DNA of 64,000 bases from Bradyrhizobium sp. NP1 (lineage in GTDB: Bacteria; Pseudomonadota; Alphaproteobacteria; Rhizobiales; Xanthobacteraceae): the NCBI RefSeq assembly GCF_030378205.1, contig NZ_CP127385.1:248001-312000 (forward strand). Reading direction: 5' to 3'. A model generated the notes under the pieces. That model made no database searches. It worked only from the letters and a program-made list of their open reading frames with translations, and had not been told where the DNA came from. This document shows, piece by piece, positions 38,703 to 48,074 of this stretch (within the stretch, counting starts at the first letter, position 1; each line of letters starts with the position of its first letter). A program made the position numbers and the translations under genes.

Positions 38703-39851
38703 ATGGTGGATCAGCAGAATATCGTGGCTACGCGGCCCGTTTCCGCCGATCCTGCCGTGGCACTGGCACAGGCGCTGGGGCAATGGCCCAAAACGCCGGC
38801 CGAGAAACCGCAGCTTGCCGGCAAGACCTCCGTCGAGGAACTGGCCCACGAACTCGGCCTGAAGCTCGGCGATCAGAACAAGCTCACCATCCGCCGCATC
38901 CGGCGGGGCAAGGGCTATTCCTTCGTTCGCGCCAATGGCGCCCATATCCGCGATGCCCGCACCATCCGCCGCCTGCACGCCATGGCGGTGCCGCCGGCCT
39001 ATGTCGAGGTGCGCTACTCGCCCGATCCGAGCTCGCATCTGCAGGCGGTGGGACGCGATGCCGCAGGCCGCCTGCAATACCGCTATCACGCCGACTGGGA
39101 GAAGGTGCGCGAGCAGCGCAAGGCGCATCGGCTCGCGAAACTCGTGGCGGCGCTGCCGAAGATCCGGCGCAAGGTGTCGGCGAATCTCTCCGGTGACGAG
39201 CCGACCCGCGAATTCGCACTGTCTGCCGTGATCGAGCTGATCGCGCGCACCGCGATCCGGCCCGGCAACGAATCCTATGCGCGGCTGAACGGCACCCGTG
39301 GGGCCACCACGCTGCTGAAATCCAACGTCATGCTGGAAGACGACAGCGTCGTGCTGACCTTCAAGGCGAAGGGCGGCAAGGCGGTGCGCAAGGAATGCGA
39401 CGCCGCCAAGCTGGTGCGCGCGATCGCCATTCTGCGCACCCTGCCCGGCCGGCGCATGTTCCAGTACCGCGACAATTCCGGCACCGTCCGCACGGTCTCG
39501 ACCACGACGGTGAACGGCTTCCTGCGCGAGATCGCCGGCATCAAGATTTCGCTGAAGGATTTCCGCACCCTGATGGCTTCCGCCGTGGTGCTGGAGTCGC
39601 TGTCGCGGATTTCACCGGCGAAGAGCGCGCGCGGCCGTAAGAGGCAGGTGCTGGAAGCGATCCGCGCCGCCGCCGACCAGCTGTCGAACACGCCCGCAAT
39701 CTGCCGCAAGAGCTACGTGCACGACACCATCGTCACCGCGTTCGAGGACGGCATCCTCGAGCGTTTTGCGGAAACGATGAAGGGCCAGCGGACACCCAAC
39801 AAGCGCGAGCAGCTTCTGGCGCAGGTCGTTACCGCGGCCGCAGCGGTGTAG
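38703..39851 (+). CDS. DNA topoisomerase IB (poxvirus-like)
   Basis: 382 residues from ATG 38703 (MVDQQNIVATRPVSADPAVA); an in-frame ATG 90 bp upstream is possible but its extra residues look non-conserved. Catalytic region: RTAIRPGNESYARLNGTRGA (active-site Arg), TFKAKGGKAVRKE (Lys), LKDFRTLMASAVVL (second Arg) and CRKSYVHDTIVTAFEDG (nucleophilic Tyr). The N-terminal domain has the family's GKGYSFVRANGAHIRD and YRYHADWEKVREQRKAHRL. It relaxes supercoiled DNA through a 3'-phosphotyrosine without ATP. Confidence 0.93.
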   Translation: MVDQQNIVATRPVSADPAVALAQALGQWPKTPAEKPQLAGKTSVEELAHELGLKLGDQNKLTIRRIRRGKGYSFVRANGAHIRDARTIRRLHAMAVPPAYVEVRYSPDPSSHLQAVGRDAAGRLQYRYHADWEKVREQRKAHRLAKLVAALPKIRRKVSANLSGDEPTREFALSAVIELIARTAIRPGNESYARLNGTRGATTLLKSNVMLEDDSVVLTFKAKGGKAVRKECDAAKLVRAIAILRTLPGRRMFQYRDNSGTVRTVSTTTVNGFLREIAGIKISLKDFRTLMASAVVLESLSRISPAKSARGRKRQVLEAIRAAADQLSNTPAICRKSYVHDTIVTAFEDGILERFAETMKGQRTPNKREQLLAQVVTAAAAV

Positions 39852-39893
39852 CCGTCGCGCGGAACATCTTGCAAGGCCGGACGTTCGGCCCTG

Positions 39894-40109
39894 ATGCCGG
39901 AATACTTCTTCAACATCGAGAACGGACATCCGTCGCAAGACGAAGTGGGTGACGTCCTGAAGGACGACCAGGCGGCCTGGCAGGAGGCGATGCGCCGGGC
40001 CCGCGAGATCGAAGATGTGTTGCGGCCTGGCGGGGCATGGCAACTGGAAGTGCGGACCCGAGACGGGCCTCTGTTTCGCGTCAGGATAACGACGGAATGG
40101 GTGCGATAA
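39894..40109 (+). CDS. DUF6894-family small protein
   Basis: 71 residues: MPEYFFNIENGHPSQDEVGD, then LKDDQAAWQEAMRRAREI and a C-terminal beta pair (WQLEVRTRDGPLFRVRIT). The pattern YFFNI...D..G..L.d...A..EA is that of the small DUF6894 proteins common in Bradyrhizobium. Function unknown. It follows the topoisomerase gene by 42 bp and may be translated from the same mRNA. Confidence 0.82.
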   Translation: MPEYFFNIENGHPSQDEVGDVLKDDQAAWQEAMRRAREIEDVLRPGGAWQLEVRTRDGPLFRVRITTEWVR

Positions 40110-40121
40110 GGCGCGGCGCGG

Positions 40122-40874
40122 TCAGGCCAGCTTCGGGTAGACGCCGCTCAGCACTTCATCAAAATAACGCCTCAGCCACGCGTTGCAGTCGCATGACCTG
40201 GCATAGAGCCCATGGCGATCACGCACGACGATTGATCCACGGCGTGTCTCGAGTATCCCAGCAGCCTTGAACGCCTGGAGCACGCGGCTGGCATAGCTGC
40301 GCCCCACCCCCAGCATGGTCGCGAGCTGCTCATGCGTGAGGGGAACGGATTTTTCGCCGGTCCGCTCCATCGTCGCGAGAATCCACTTGGCCGCCCTCTG
40401 CTCGATGGAATGCGCCGCGTTGCAGGCGGTGCTTTGGAAAGCCTGCGCCAGCACGCAGTCGGCGTACCGCGCAAAGACTTCAAGGAACGATTGCGATTGA
40501 CGCCTTGCCGCCTCGAATTTGCTGGCTCGCAATCGGTAGAACGGGCCGCCGACCTTCACGACGATGCGCGCCTGGGCCAGCCGGCTGCGGTTGGCAGCGC
40601 CGCCGATGACGCCTTCACGGCCGACGAGCAGGGCCTGAACGTCGCGTCCATCCTCCAGCGAGAGGACGAACGACGCAAGGCTCGGCCCGGCCGGAAAATA
40701 CAGCGTATCGAGCTCGTCGCCCGAATTGTACAGCAGTACGTTGGGCGCGAGATCGATCGGCTCGATCAGAGACGAAATCAATCCGTAGTCGCGGTTGGCG
40801 AGGTGGCGCAGCAAATTATTGGCCGGCCGTTCGCTTGAGCCGACCAGCTTTCTTGGAAAGCGCGTTTTGACCAA
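40122..40874 (-). CDS. Crp/Fnr-family transcriptional regulator
   Basis: About 250 residues. The start is uncertain: I chose TTG 40874 (before VKTRFPRKLVG); an ATG at 40970 would add 32 unusual residues. The cyclic-nucleotide-binding-like domain (NVLLYNSGDELDTLYFPAGP, DGRDVQALLVGREGVIGGAA) is followed by a winged HTH (PLTHEQLATMLGVGRSYASR and VLQAFKAAGIL). The recognition helix lacks the Arg-Glu-x3-Arg pattern of E. coli CRP, and no Fe-S Cys cluster is visible, so this is neither a classical CRP nor FNR. Effector and targets are unknown. Confidence 0.85.
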   Translation of the reverse strand: MVKTRFPRKLVGSSERPANNLLRHLANRDYGLISSLIEPIDLAPNVLLYNSGDELDTLYFPAGPSLASFVLSLEDGRDVQALLVGREGVIGGAANRSRLAQARIVVKVGGPFYRLRASKFEAARRQSQSFLEVFARYADCVLAQAFQSTACNAAHSIEQRAAKWILATMERTGEKSVPLTHEQLATMLGVGRSYASRVLQAFKAAGILETRRGSIVVRDRHGLYARSCDCNAWLRRYFDEVLSGVYPKLA

Positions 40875-41089
40875 ACCCCGATCCCCATCCCCTTTCCCTG
40901 GCGCGGAAAGGGAATGCCAACTGTAGTGATTCGGCCGCACGCGTCGGTTCCAAAGTGGACACAACGCCATTTCGCGGAATTCAGTCCGGGTGCGCCGGGT
41001 GAAGAGCATGCCGCGCAGCGGCCGGTTCCTGGGCCGCGCGGCTCCGGCGACCGACCACGAGATCGATCCGCTCGCTCGGCGCGCTCCGG

Positions 41090-41446
41090 CTATTTCCTGT
41101 TTCGGCTCTTGCGCTCGGTCGCCGGTGTCAGCGGCGGTATGTCCTCGGCCATCTGGATGCAGGTGAGGAGATCGAGATAGCCTTTTGTGCCGAGCGCGCG
41201 GGCTTCGCTTTGGCAGCGCGTGCGAATCGCAGGTGATGTCGATCCCCACACCGCATCCAGCCTCTGCCTGGCATCCTTTTCATCGCGGACGCAATCGGGC
41301 ACGGGCTGTGCCTCGGGAAGCTGCATCAGCCTGTCCTGTGCCGACCTGCCTTTGCACAGCGCGTCCACGTTCACTTCCGGCAGGCGGTCGGAAACCGGTG
41401 TCAATGGGGCGCCGAGCAGTGTCATCGAAAGCAGTGCGACCTTCAT
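41090..41446 (-). CDS. Small secreted four-cysteine protein of unknown function
   Basis: 118 residues with a short hydrophobic N-terminus (MKVALLSMTLLGAPLT) that may be a signal peptide. Four Cys follow (31, 52, 78, 96), probably forming two disulfides, and the C-terminus is basic (TERKSRNRK). It starts at ATG 41446 behind GGAGG. No family recognised. Confidence 0.7.
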   Translation of the reverse strand: MKVALLSMTLLGAPLTPVSDRLPEVNVDALCKGRSAQDRLMQLPEAQPVPDCVRDEKDARQRLDAVWGSTSPAIRTRCQSEARALGTKGYLDLLTCIQMAEDIPPLTPATERKSRNRK

Positions 41447-41551
41447 GCAAACCTCCTCCGTTGAGGGGTACGACGAAGTATATAGGCGTTCCGCGTTGCC
41501 GATGGTTCCCGGTGGTCGATCACAATCGGGGGGCGTCGGTCGCGGGCCGAG

Positions 41552-41965
41552 CTACAGCCCGCCCATCTTGCAGACGAGCTTCCATTCCTCCGCCGTGACG
41601 GGCTGAACCGAGAGGCGCGAATATTTTACCAGCGCCATGGCGGCGAGCTTCTTCTCCGCCTTGATCGCGGCCATCGTCACCGGCTTCGGCATCGCCTTGT
41701 CGGCCTTGATGTCGACGCAGACGAATTTTCCGGTCTTGTCGGTCGGATCGGGATAGGCCTCTTTGATAATCTCGGCGATCCCGACGATGTCCTTGCCCTC
41801 GTTGGAATGATAGAAGAACGCCTTGTCACCCTTCTTCATGTTCACGAGGTTCTGCCGCGCGGTGAAGTTGCGCACGCCGGTCCAGGCCTCGCCCTTGGCG
41901 CCTTTCGCCGCCTGCTGGTCCCACGACCAGCTCGACGGTTCGGATTTCACCAGCCAGTAATTCAT
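41552..41965 (-). CDS. EVE-domain protein
   Basis: 137 residues from ATG 41965 (MNYWLVKSEPSSWSWDQ); the longer frame upstream is not coding. EVE motifs: WTGVRNFTARQNLVNMKKGD, AFFYHSNEGKDIVGIAEII, YPDPTDKTGKFVCVDI and LVKYSRLSVQPVTAEEWK. EVE domains are PUA-like and bind modified bases in DNA or RNA. This single-domain form is widespread and is probably a housekeeping RNA- or nucleotide-related protein, not a restriction reader. Confidence 0.93.
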   Translation of the reverse strand: MNYWLVKSEPSSWSWDQQAAKGAKGEAWTGVRNFTARQNLVNMKKGDKAFFYHSNEGKDIVGIAEIIKEAYPDPTDKTGKFVCVDIKADKAMPKPVTMAAIKAEKKLAAMALVKYSRLSVQPVTAEEWKLVCKMGGL

Positions 41966-42033
41966 CGTGCCACCACGCGCCCTGTTTGCCAGCCGCCATA
42001 TCAAGACAGGGATCGCGGCGGCGTCAAGCGTCG

Positions 42034-42951
42034 CTAGGTCGTGTTGAACGCGAGCGACGAAATCCGGCGCGCGGCGAAATCGAGGAAGGCGCGGATCCGC
42101 GGCGCCAGTAGCCGGGCGCTGGGATAGACGAGGTGGATCGGGATCGGCGCCGGCTCGTAGGCTTTCAGCAGGCGCACCAGCGATCCGCGCGCGATGTCGT
42201 CGGCAACCTGGTAGGACAGCGCGCGCGTCAGCCCCATACCCTGCCGCGCCAGCAGGATCGCGGCCTCGGCCCGGTTCACCTCGAGCCGGCTCGGCACGCC
42301 GACCTTGCGCGGCTTGCGATCCCTGCCCTGAAAGATCCAGGCCGCGGGATTGGCATGATTGACGAATGACACCGCGGCATGGCGAGCGAGCTGCTCCGGC
42401 GTCCGCGGGGTGCCGTGTCTGCGCAGATAGTCGGGGCTTGCCACCACGACCCGGCGCAGCATGCCGACGCGCTTGCACACCAGCGAGGAGTTTTCCAGGT
42501 GCCCGATGCGCATCGCGACGTCGATCCGTTCCTCGACCAGATCGACCAGCCGGTCCTCCAGCGTCATCCGCACCGTGATCTCGGGATGCGCGTCGAGGAA
42601 GTCGCGCACGACCGGCGCGACGTGACGGTTGCCGAACGAGATCGGCGCGGACAAATGGATCGGCCCGCGCAGCCGGCCGCCCTCGCCGACCGCGTAGCGA
42701 ATCGCCTCGTCGAAATCGCCGAGCAGGCGGCGCGCCTGTTCGACCAGCCGTGCGCCGCTGTCGGTGAGCGACAATTTCCGCGTCGTCCGCTGCAACAGGC
42801 GCGTGCCGAGCCGCTGCTCCAGCTCGGCGATGATCCGCGTCGCCGAGGAGGGCGAACGCGCGAACTTTCGTCCGCCGGCGGCGAAGCTGCCGGCATCGAC
42901 GATGGCGAGGAAAAGGCGGAGCTGGTCCAGGTGATCCACGCGCGGCTCCAT
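42034..42951 (-). CDS. LysR-family transcriptional regulator
   Basis: 305 residues from ATG 42951 (MEPRVDHLDQLRLFLAIVDA). The N-terminal HTH is GSFAAGGRKFARSPSSATRIIAELEQRLG, followed by LLQRTTRKLSLTDSG and the periplasmic-binding-like effector domain. The latter resembles the DsdA/CrgA-type subgroup. It is divergent from a HAD-type hydrolase gene (96 bp between starts), which is its likely target. Confidence 0.92.
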   Translation of the reverse strand: MEPRVDHLDQLRLFLAIVDAGSFAAGGRKFARSPSSATRIIAELEQRLGTRLLQRTTRKLSLTDSGARLVEQARRLLGDFDEAIRYAVGEGGRLRGPIHLSAPISFGNRHVAPVVRDFLDAHPEITVRMTLEDRLVDLVEERIDVAMRIGHLENSSLVCKRVGMLRRVVVASPDYLRRHGTPRTPEQLARHAAVSFVNHANPAAWIFQGRDRKPRKVGVPSRLEVNRAEAAILLARQGMGLTRALSYQVADDIARGSLVRLLKAYEPAPIPIHLVYPSARLLAPRIRAFLDFAARRISSLAFNTT

Positions 42952-43047
42952 TCTGCTGAAATTCAGAATAATCCATGCCGCAGATGACGCATTGTGCCGA
43001 TCAACGATGTCGTGATTTCTCCATGCCGGGGAAGGCAAGGAAGCATC

Positions 43048-43806
43048 ATGCGCACCAGTCGCCGAAACCTGCTCGCCGCCGGCATCGCCGCCGCGTCGCT
43101 TGCCGCGCCGGCGGTGCGCGGCCTTGCCGGCCGCCGCACCGCGATCAAGGCGGTCGCCTTCGACGGCTTTCCGATCATCGATCCGCGCCCGGTGTTCGCG
43201 AAGGCCGAAGAGCTCTTTCCGGGCAAGGGCGAGGCGCTGAGCCAGATCTGGCGGACGCGGCAGTTCGAATACACCTGGCTGCGCACGCTCGGCGCTCGCT
43301 ACGCCGATTTCTGGCAGGTCACCGAGGAAGCGCTGTTGTTCGCGGCGAAGGCGCTGAAGCTGCAACCGGGCGTCGCCGAGCGCGCGCAGTTGATGCAGTC
43401 CTATCTCGCGCTGCAAGCCTGGCCCGACGTGCGGCCGGCGCTGATCATGTTGCGCGATGCCGGCATTCGCATGGCGTTTCTCTCCAACCTCACCGCGGCG
43501 ATGCTGGATGCGGCGGTGAAGAATTCCGGTCTCGAGGGCTTTTTCGAAGGCCACCTCACCACCGACAGGGTGCAGGCGTTCAAGCCCGATCCGCGCGCCT
43601 ACCGGATGGCGCTGGACGCGTTCAGGCTCGACAAGGAGCAGATCGCCTTTGCGGCGTTTGCCGGCTGGGACGCGGCCGGCGCCAAATGGTTCGGCTATCC
43701 GACCTTCTGGGTCAATCGCGCCGGTGCCGCCGGCGAAGAACTCGGCGTGGCCGCGGACGGTGTCGGTGCGGGCCTCGGCGATCTCGTCGACTTCGTGCTG
43801 GGCTGA
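43048..43806 (+). CDS. Tat-exported HAD (haloacid dehalogenase type II-like) protein
   Basis: 252 residues from ATG 43048. The N-terminus is a twin-arginine signal: SRRNLLAAGIAAASLAAPAV. The HAD core follows with AFDGFPIIDPRPVF (Asp39 nucleophile), YTWLRTLGARYADFWQVTEE, AFLSNLTAAM (motif II Ser-Asn), VQAFKPDPRAY (Lys) and GYPTFWVNRAG. This is the L-2-haloacid dehalogenase layout, but the usual Thr four residues after the Asp is Ile, so activity may differ. Export by Tat is unusual for the family. Divergent from the LysR gene. Confidence 0.85.
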   Translation: MRTSRRNLLAAGIAAASLAAPAVRGLAGRRTAIKAVAFDGFPIIDPRPVFAKAEELFPGKGEALSQIWRTRQFEYTWLRTLGARYADFWQVTEEALLFAAKALKLQPGVAERAQLMQSYLALQAWPDVRPALIMLRDAGIRMAFLSNLTAAMLDAAVKNSGLEGFFEGHLTTDRVQAFKPDPRAYRMALDAFRLDKEQIAFAAFAGWDAAGAKWFGYPTFWVNRAGAAGEELGVAADGVGAGLGDLVDFVLG

Positions 43807-43813
43807 GGCCGTA

Positions 43814-44794
43814 TCACTCTTCCGCCTTGAACGGCCGCGTCAAGAGGCCTTCGATCGCGGCTTCGATGGTGATGGCGCCGGAAAGGATCGCCGCGACCGC
43901 CTGCGACACCGGCATGTCGACCTTGCGCGCGGCCGCAAGCTCCCCCAGCACGGGGGCGGTGAATTCGCCTTCCGCAAGCTTGCCGGCCGGCTTCGGCTCG
44001 CCGCGCCCGAGCGCAAGCCCGAGCGCGAAATTGCGGGACTGCGGCGACGAGCACGACAGGATCAGATCGCCGAGCCCGGAGAGGCCGACCAGGGTTTCCG
44101 AGCGCGCACCGAGCGCGCGGCCGAACCGCGCCAGCTCGGCAAAGCCGCGCGTGGTCAGCGCCGCCTGCGCGGACGCGCCCAGTTGCCGCCCGACCACGAT
44201 GCCGGCCGCGATCGCCAGCACGTTCTTCGCGGCGCCGCCGATCTCGACGCCGCGGACGTCGGAGGTGTGATAGGGCCGGAACGTCGCCGAGCCCAGCGCC
44301 TGCACGAGCCCGGCGGCGAGAGCCTCATCATGCGCGGCAAGCGTCACCGCGGTCGGCAAGCCCAGCGCGACATCGTCGGCAAAGCTCGGACCGGACAGGA
44401 TCGCGGGCACCGCGTGCGGCGCCGCCTCAGTGATGATCTCGGTCATGAATTTGTGCGTGCCGCGCTCGATGCCCTTGGCGCAGGCGACGACGGGCGTGTC
44501 CTTCGAAAGATGCGGGCCGAGCGCAAGCAGGGCGGCGCGCAGATGCTGCGCGGGCGTCACGACGAGGATGATGTCGGCGCCGCCCGCCAGCGCGATGTCG
44601 TTGGTGACGGCAATGCCGGGCGCAAGCGTCGCGCCGGGCAGTCGCGGATTTATCCGGCTGGTCGCAATCCGTGCCGCATGCGCCGCATCGCGCGCATAGA
44701 GCGTGACATCGCGCCCGGCGCGCGCAGCGACCGTCGCCAGCGCGGTGCCCCAGGCGCCGGCCCCGATCACGCCGATGGACTGGAATGATGACAT
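43814..44794 (-). CDS. gpsA: Glycerol-3-phosphate dehydrogenase [NAD(P)+]
   Basis: 326 residues. Rossmann motif [89 protein letters not shown] (catalytic Lys); [19 protein letters not shown]. It reduces dihydroxyacetone phosphate to sn-glycerol-3-phosphate for phospholipid synthesis. It starts 3 bp after the tsaD stop, so translation is probably coupled. Confidence 0.96.
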   Translation of the reverse strand: MSSFQSIGVIGAGAWGTALATVAARAGRDVTLYARDAAHAARIATSRINPRLPGATLAPGIAVTNDIALAGGADIILVVTPAQHLRAALLALGPHLSKDTPVVACAKGIERGTHKFMTEIITEAAPHAVPAILSGPSFADDVALGLPTAVTLAAHDEALAAGLVQALGSATFRPYHTSDVRGVEIGGAAKNVLAIAAGIVVGRQLGASAQAALTTRGFAELARFGRALGARSETLVGLSGLGDLILSCSSPQSRNFALGLALGRGEPKPAGKLAEGEFTAPVLGELAAARKVDMPVSQAVAAILSGAITIEAAIEGLLTRPFKAEE

Positions 44795-44797
44795 CGG

Positions 44798-45889
44798 TCA
44801 AAAACCTGCGCGCGTGTTCGCATAACCCGCCGGCGCGCTCGCGTTGGCATCGAGCAGCCAGCGCGCCCGCGGCGGCGCGTCCATCGTATCGGTGAGTCCG
44901 AGCGCAAGCCGCTCCGCGCCCGCCCAGGCGATCATCGCGCCATTGTCGGTGCACAGCGCCGGCGGCGGGATGATCAGCGTGGTCTCGGCTTTCGCCGCGA
45001 CATCCTGCAGCGCGCTGCGGATCGCCTGGTTGGCCGCGACACCGCCGGCGGCGACCAGCGCGCGGGGCGCGCCGAACCGTTCGCGGAACAGTCTTACGCC
45101 GACGCTCAGGCGGTCGGCGGTCGATTCCAGCACCGCGGCCTGAAAACTGGCGCAGAGGTCGCGGACGTCCTGCGCTTCGAGCGGCATCAATCGGCTCACC
45201 TCGTTGCGCACCGCCGTCTTCAGACCCGAGAGCGAGAAATTGGCATCGGCGCGGCCGAGCATCGGCCGCGGCAAGGCAAAGCGCGCGGGATCGCCGCCCG
45301 CGGCCGCACGCTCGACTTCCGGGCCGCCCGGATAGGGCAGCGCGAGCATCTTCGCCACCTTGTCGAAGGCCTCGCCGATCGCGTCGTCGACGGTCGTGCC
45401 GAGCCGGACGTACTGCCCGACGCCGGTCACGGCGACGATCTGGGTGTGGCCGCCGGAGGCAAGGAACAGGCAATAGGGAAATGCGAGCGCGCAGGTGAGC
45501 CGCGGCGTCAGCGCATGCGCCTCCAGATGGTTCACCGCGATCAGCGGCGTGTCGTGCACCATGGCGATCGCCTTCGCCGTGGTCAGCCCGACGATGACGC
45601 CGCCGATCAGCCCGGGACCGGCCGCAGCCGCGACGGCGGACAGTTCGGCATAGCCGACACCGGCCTCCTTCATCGCTGATGCGACGAGGCGGTCGAGCAC
45701 GTCGACATGCGCGCGCGCGGCGATCTCCGGCACCACGCCGCCGAAGCGGGCGTGTTCCGCGATCTGCGAGCGCACGATGTTGGACAGGATGCGGCCCGAT
45801 CCGTCCGCCTGGCGCTCGACCACGGCGGCGGCGGTTTCGTCGCAGGTGGTTTCGATGCCTAACACCAGAATCGGTCTGTCGCTGTCCAA
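44798..45889 (-). CDS. tsaD: tRNA N6-threonylcarbamoyladenosine synthase subunit TsaD
   Basis: 363 residues. ASKHA-fold signature [16 protein letters not shown] at the start, metal-binding His pair in [45 protein letters not shown] and [38 protein letters not shown] at the end. It transfers the threonylcarbamoyl group onto A37 of tRNAs that read ANN codons. It is followed by gpsA. Confidence 0.97.
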   Translation of the reverse strand: MDSDRPILVLGIETTCDETAAAVVERQADGSGRILSNIVRSQIAEHARFGGVVPEIAARAHVDVLDRLVASAMKEAGVGYAELSAVAAAAGPGLIGGVIVGLTTAKAIAMVHDTPLIAVNHLEAHALTPRLTCALAFPYCLFLASGGHTQIVAVTGVGQYVRLGTTVDDAIGEAFDKVAKMLALPYPGGPEVERAAAGGDPARFALPRPMLGRADANFSLSGLKTAVRNEVSRLMPLEAQDVRDLCASFQAAVLESTADRLSVGVRLFRERFGAPRALVAAGGVAANQAIRSALQDVAAKAETTLIIPPPALCTDNGAMIAWAGAERLALGLTDTMDAPPRARWLLDANASAPAGYANTRAGF

Positions 45890-46007
45890 TTTTGCGCCCT
45901 TGCCTTAGCGTCTAAAACGGCGTTTCCCTGTTTCGGTAGCATTGCCGGGTCGCCAAGCGCAATCGGCCAGCTTTGTCCTTCTGTTGCCTGCGGAGCCCCT
46001 GGATTTC

Positions 46008-46754
46008 ATGGCCATCCTGATCACCCGCCCGCAGCCCGATGCCGATGCCACCGCCGCGCGGCTGCGCGCGCGCGGGCTCCAGGTTCTGCTGGCGCCGGTG
46101 CTGCGCTTCGAGGCGCTCGCGCTGCCCCAGGAGGCCGAAGAGGACTGCGATGCCGTGATCGTCACCTCGGCCAACGCGCTCCGCGCCATCAAGCCGCAGC
46201 TTGTCGACAGCCGGCTGACCAGGCGGCCGCTGTTTGCGGTCGGCGGCCACACCGCGGAAGCGGCGCGGGAGGCGGGTTTCACCAAGGTGTTTTCGGCCGA
46301 GGGTGACGCCGTGCGGCTGCGCGACCTGCTGCTCGCCCGGGTGCAGGCGAAGGCGCTGAAGAAATCGAGCGTGCTGCTCTATCTTGCTGGCGCGGACCTG
46401 TCGCGCGATCTCGCCGGCGAATTGGGCGAGCGCGGCTTCACCGTCGTCACGCAGACGACATACCGCATGGTGCCGGTGGCAAAGCTGCCGCGCGAAACCT
46501 GCGAGGCCTTTGTCGCGAACGCGATCGAGGCCGTGCTGCATTATTCCCGGCGCGGCGCGCGGGCGTTCCTGGATGCCGCCCGCGCCGAGGGCGTGGAGAT
46601 TTCCGCGCTCGCGATCCCGCATGGCTGCATCTCGGAGGCAGTCGCCGCCGTGCTGCGCGAGGCCGGCGCCACGCAGGTCATGGTCGCGGCCGCGCCGGAT
46701 GAAAATGCCTTGTTTGAGACGCTTCGGCGTGCTTTGCGCTCCGGATTGGCGTAA
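46008..46754 (+). CDS. hemD: Uroporphyrinogen-III synthase
   Basis: 248 residues from ATG 46008 (MAILITRPQPDADATAARLR). HemD fold: VIVTSANALRAI in domain 1; VLLYLAGADLSRDLAGELG and VVTQTTYRMVPVAKL in the linker and domain 2; AVLHYSRRGARAFLDAA and AIPHGCISEAVAAVL at the end. It closes and inverts ring D of hydroxymethylbilane in tetrapyrrole synthesis. It is divergent from tsaD by 118 bp with no hemC between them, though hemC precedes hemD in many relatives. Genes for a Mic60-like protein and HemY follow. Confidence 0.92.
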   Translation: MAILITRPQPDADATAARLRARGLQVLLAPVLRFEALALPQEAEEDCDAVIVTSANALRAIKPQLVDSRLTRRPLFAVGGHTAEAAREAGFTKVFSAEGDAVRLRDLLLARVQAKALKKSSVLLYLAGADLSRDLAGELGERGFTVVTQTTYRMVPVAKLPRETCEAFVANAIEAVLHYSRRGARAFLDAARAEGVEISALAIPHGCISEAVAAVLREAGATQVMVAAAPDENALFETLRRALRSGLA

Positions 46755-46813
46755 GACGGCGGCCGGAATCGGCTGACCAAAAATGGGCCGCCCGGAACGA
46801 TTAGGGAACCGCG

Positions 46814-48067
46814 ATGGTCGATGACAATTCGCAGGACACGAAGGCCACGCCCGAGGCGGCGCGCGCCAAGCGGACGCCGCCAACCATCGATCTCGAGGCG
46901 ACCGACGTCTCCACGCAGGCGCCGGCGACCCAGGCCGCGCAGCGAGAAGAGGCCGCGCCGCGCGAAGAAGCCGCACAGCGAACGGAAGGCGCACAGCGCG
47001 AAGAAGCCGCGGCCGAGGCGGCGGCGGCGAGCGAGGTGGAGAGCTCCCGAGACGACGTGCCGCAGGCATCTGCGGAAGGACCGGCTTCGATCCCGCCTTC
47101 AGCGCCGCCTTCCTCGATCTCGCCTTCTTCGATCTCACCTTGGGTGATCGCGCCATTTTCCGGCGCGGTTGCCGCCGCGCTGGTGATCGCGGTCGGCTGG
47201 ATGCTGGGCTGGCCGCAAGTGCAGGTTGTGCCGGCCGCGCCGCCGATCAACCCGGCCGCGATCGACGATCTCGGCAAGCGCGTGGCAAGCCTCGAGAGCA
47301 GGCTCGCCAAGCCGGCAACCGATACCGCGGCTGCGGCGCGGCTCGATGCGCTGGACAAATCGGTTGCCGCGTTGCGCGGCGACGTCGCCAATCTGCGCAC
47401 GCAGTCGGAGAAGCTCGCCACCGTCGCCAGGCCTGCCGACGCCTCGGCCGATCTTTCTGCCCTCAATGAGCGTATCGGCCAGCTCGAGCGCACCAGCCGC
47501 ACGCAGAGCGCGGCGCCGGAGAAGAATGCCGAGAGCAAGCCGGCCGACGACTTGCCGCTGCGGCGGCTGGTCGCGGCCGCCCTGCTCGATATCACCGTGC
47601 AGCAGGGCCATCCTTTCGCGGCGCTGCTCGCTTCCGCCAGGGCGCTCGCGCCCAATCCGGATGCGCTGAAGCCGCTCGACGCCTTTGCCGCAACCGGCGT
47701 GCCGAACCCGTTCCAGCTCAACCGCGAGCTCTTGGCGCTGATCCCGAAGCTGACGCCTTCAGCGGGAAGCACCAGCCCCGAGTCCGGACTGATCGATCGC
47801 CTGCAGGCCGGCGCCTCCAAGCTCGTGCGTATCGAGCGCACGGACGCGACCGGCAACGACCGCAACGCCGTCGTGGCGCGCGCCACCGCGGCCGCCCTGC
47901 GCAACGATTCCGCCGAGGCGCGCCGCGAATTGCTGACGCTGCCGCCGGCCGACCGCGCGCCTGCGCAGGCCTGGATCGACAAGGCCGACGCCCGCGATGC
48001 GGCGCTGTCGGTCTCACGCAATTTCGCCTCCGAAGCGATGGCGGCGCTCGCAAAGCCGGAACAGTAG
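46814..48067 (+). CDS. Mic60/mitofilin-like inner membrane protein (COG4223)
   Basis: 417 residues. A cytoplasmic acidic N-terminus (residues 30-75) is made of repeated R/Q-E-E-A-A units, then one membrane helix at about 112-130 (IAPFSGAVAAALVIAVGWML), a coiled coil (LGKRVASLESRL, LDALDKSVAALRGDVANLRT) and a C-terminal mitofilin-like domain (LRRLVAAALLDITVQQGHPF, GLIDRLQAGASKLVRIERTD, RRELLTLPPADRAPAQAWID). Alphaproteobacterial Mic60, located in heme gene clusters, shapes intracytoplasmic membranes. The gene lies between hemD and hemY, as in that precedent. Confidence 0.87.
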   Translation: MVDDNSQDTKATPEAARAKRTPPTIDLEATDVSTQAPATQAAQREEAAPREEAAQRTEGAQREEAAAEAAAASEVESSRDDVPQASAEGPASIPPSAPPSSISPSSISPWVIAPFSGAVAAALVIAVGWMLGWPQVQVVPAAPPINPAAIDDLGKRVASLESRLAKPATDTAAAARLDALDKSVAALRGDVANLRTQSEKLATVARPADASADLSALNERIGQLERTSRTQSAAPEKNAESKPADDLPLRRLVAAALLDITVQQGHPFAALLASARALAPNPDALKPLDAFAATGVPNPFQLNRELLALIPKLTPSAGSTSPESGLIDRLQAGASKLVRIERTDATGNDRNAVVARATAAALRNDSAEARRELLTLPPADRAPAQAWIDKADARDAALSVSRNFASEAMAALAKPEQ

Positions 48068-48074
48068 GGTTTCC

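Noticed and set aside
41552..41965. EVE-domain protein as a modification-dependent restriction system
   Set aside because: It is a single-domain EVE protein with no nuclease or McrB-like partner next to it.
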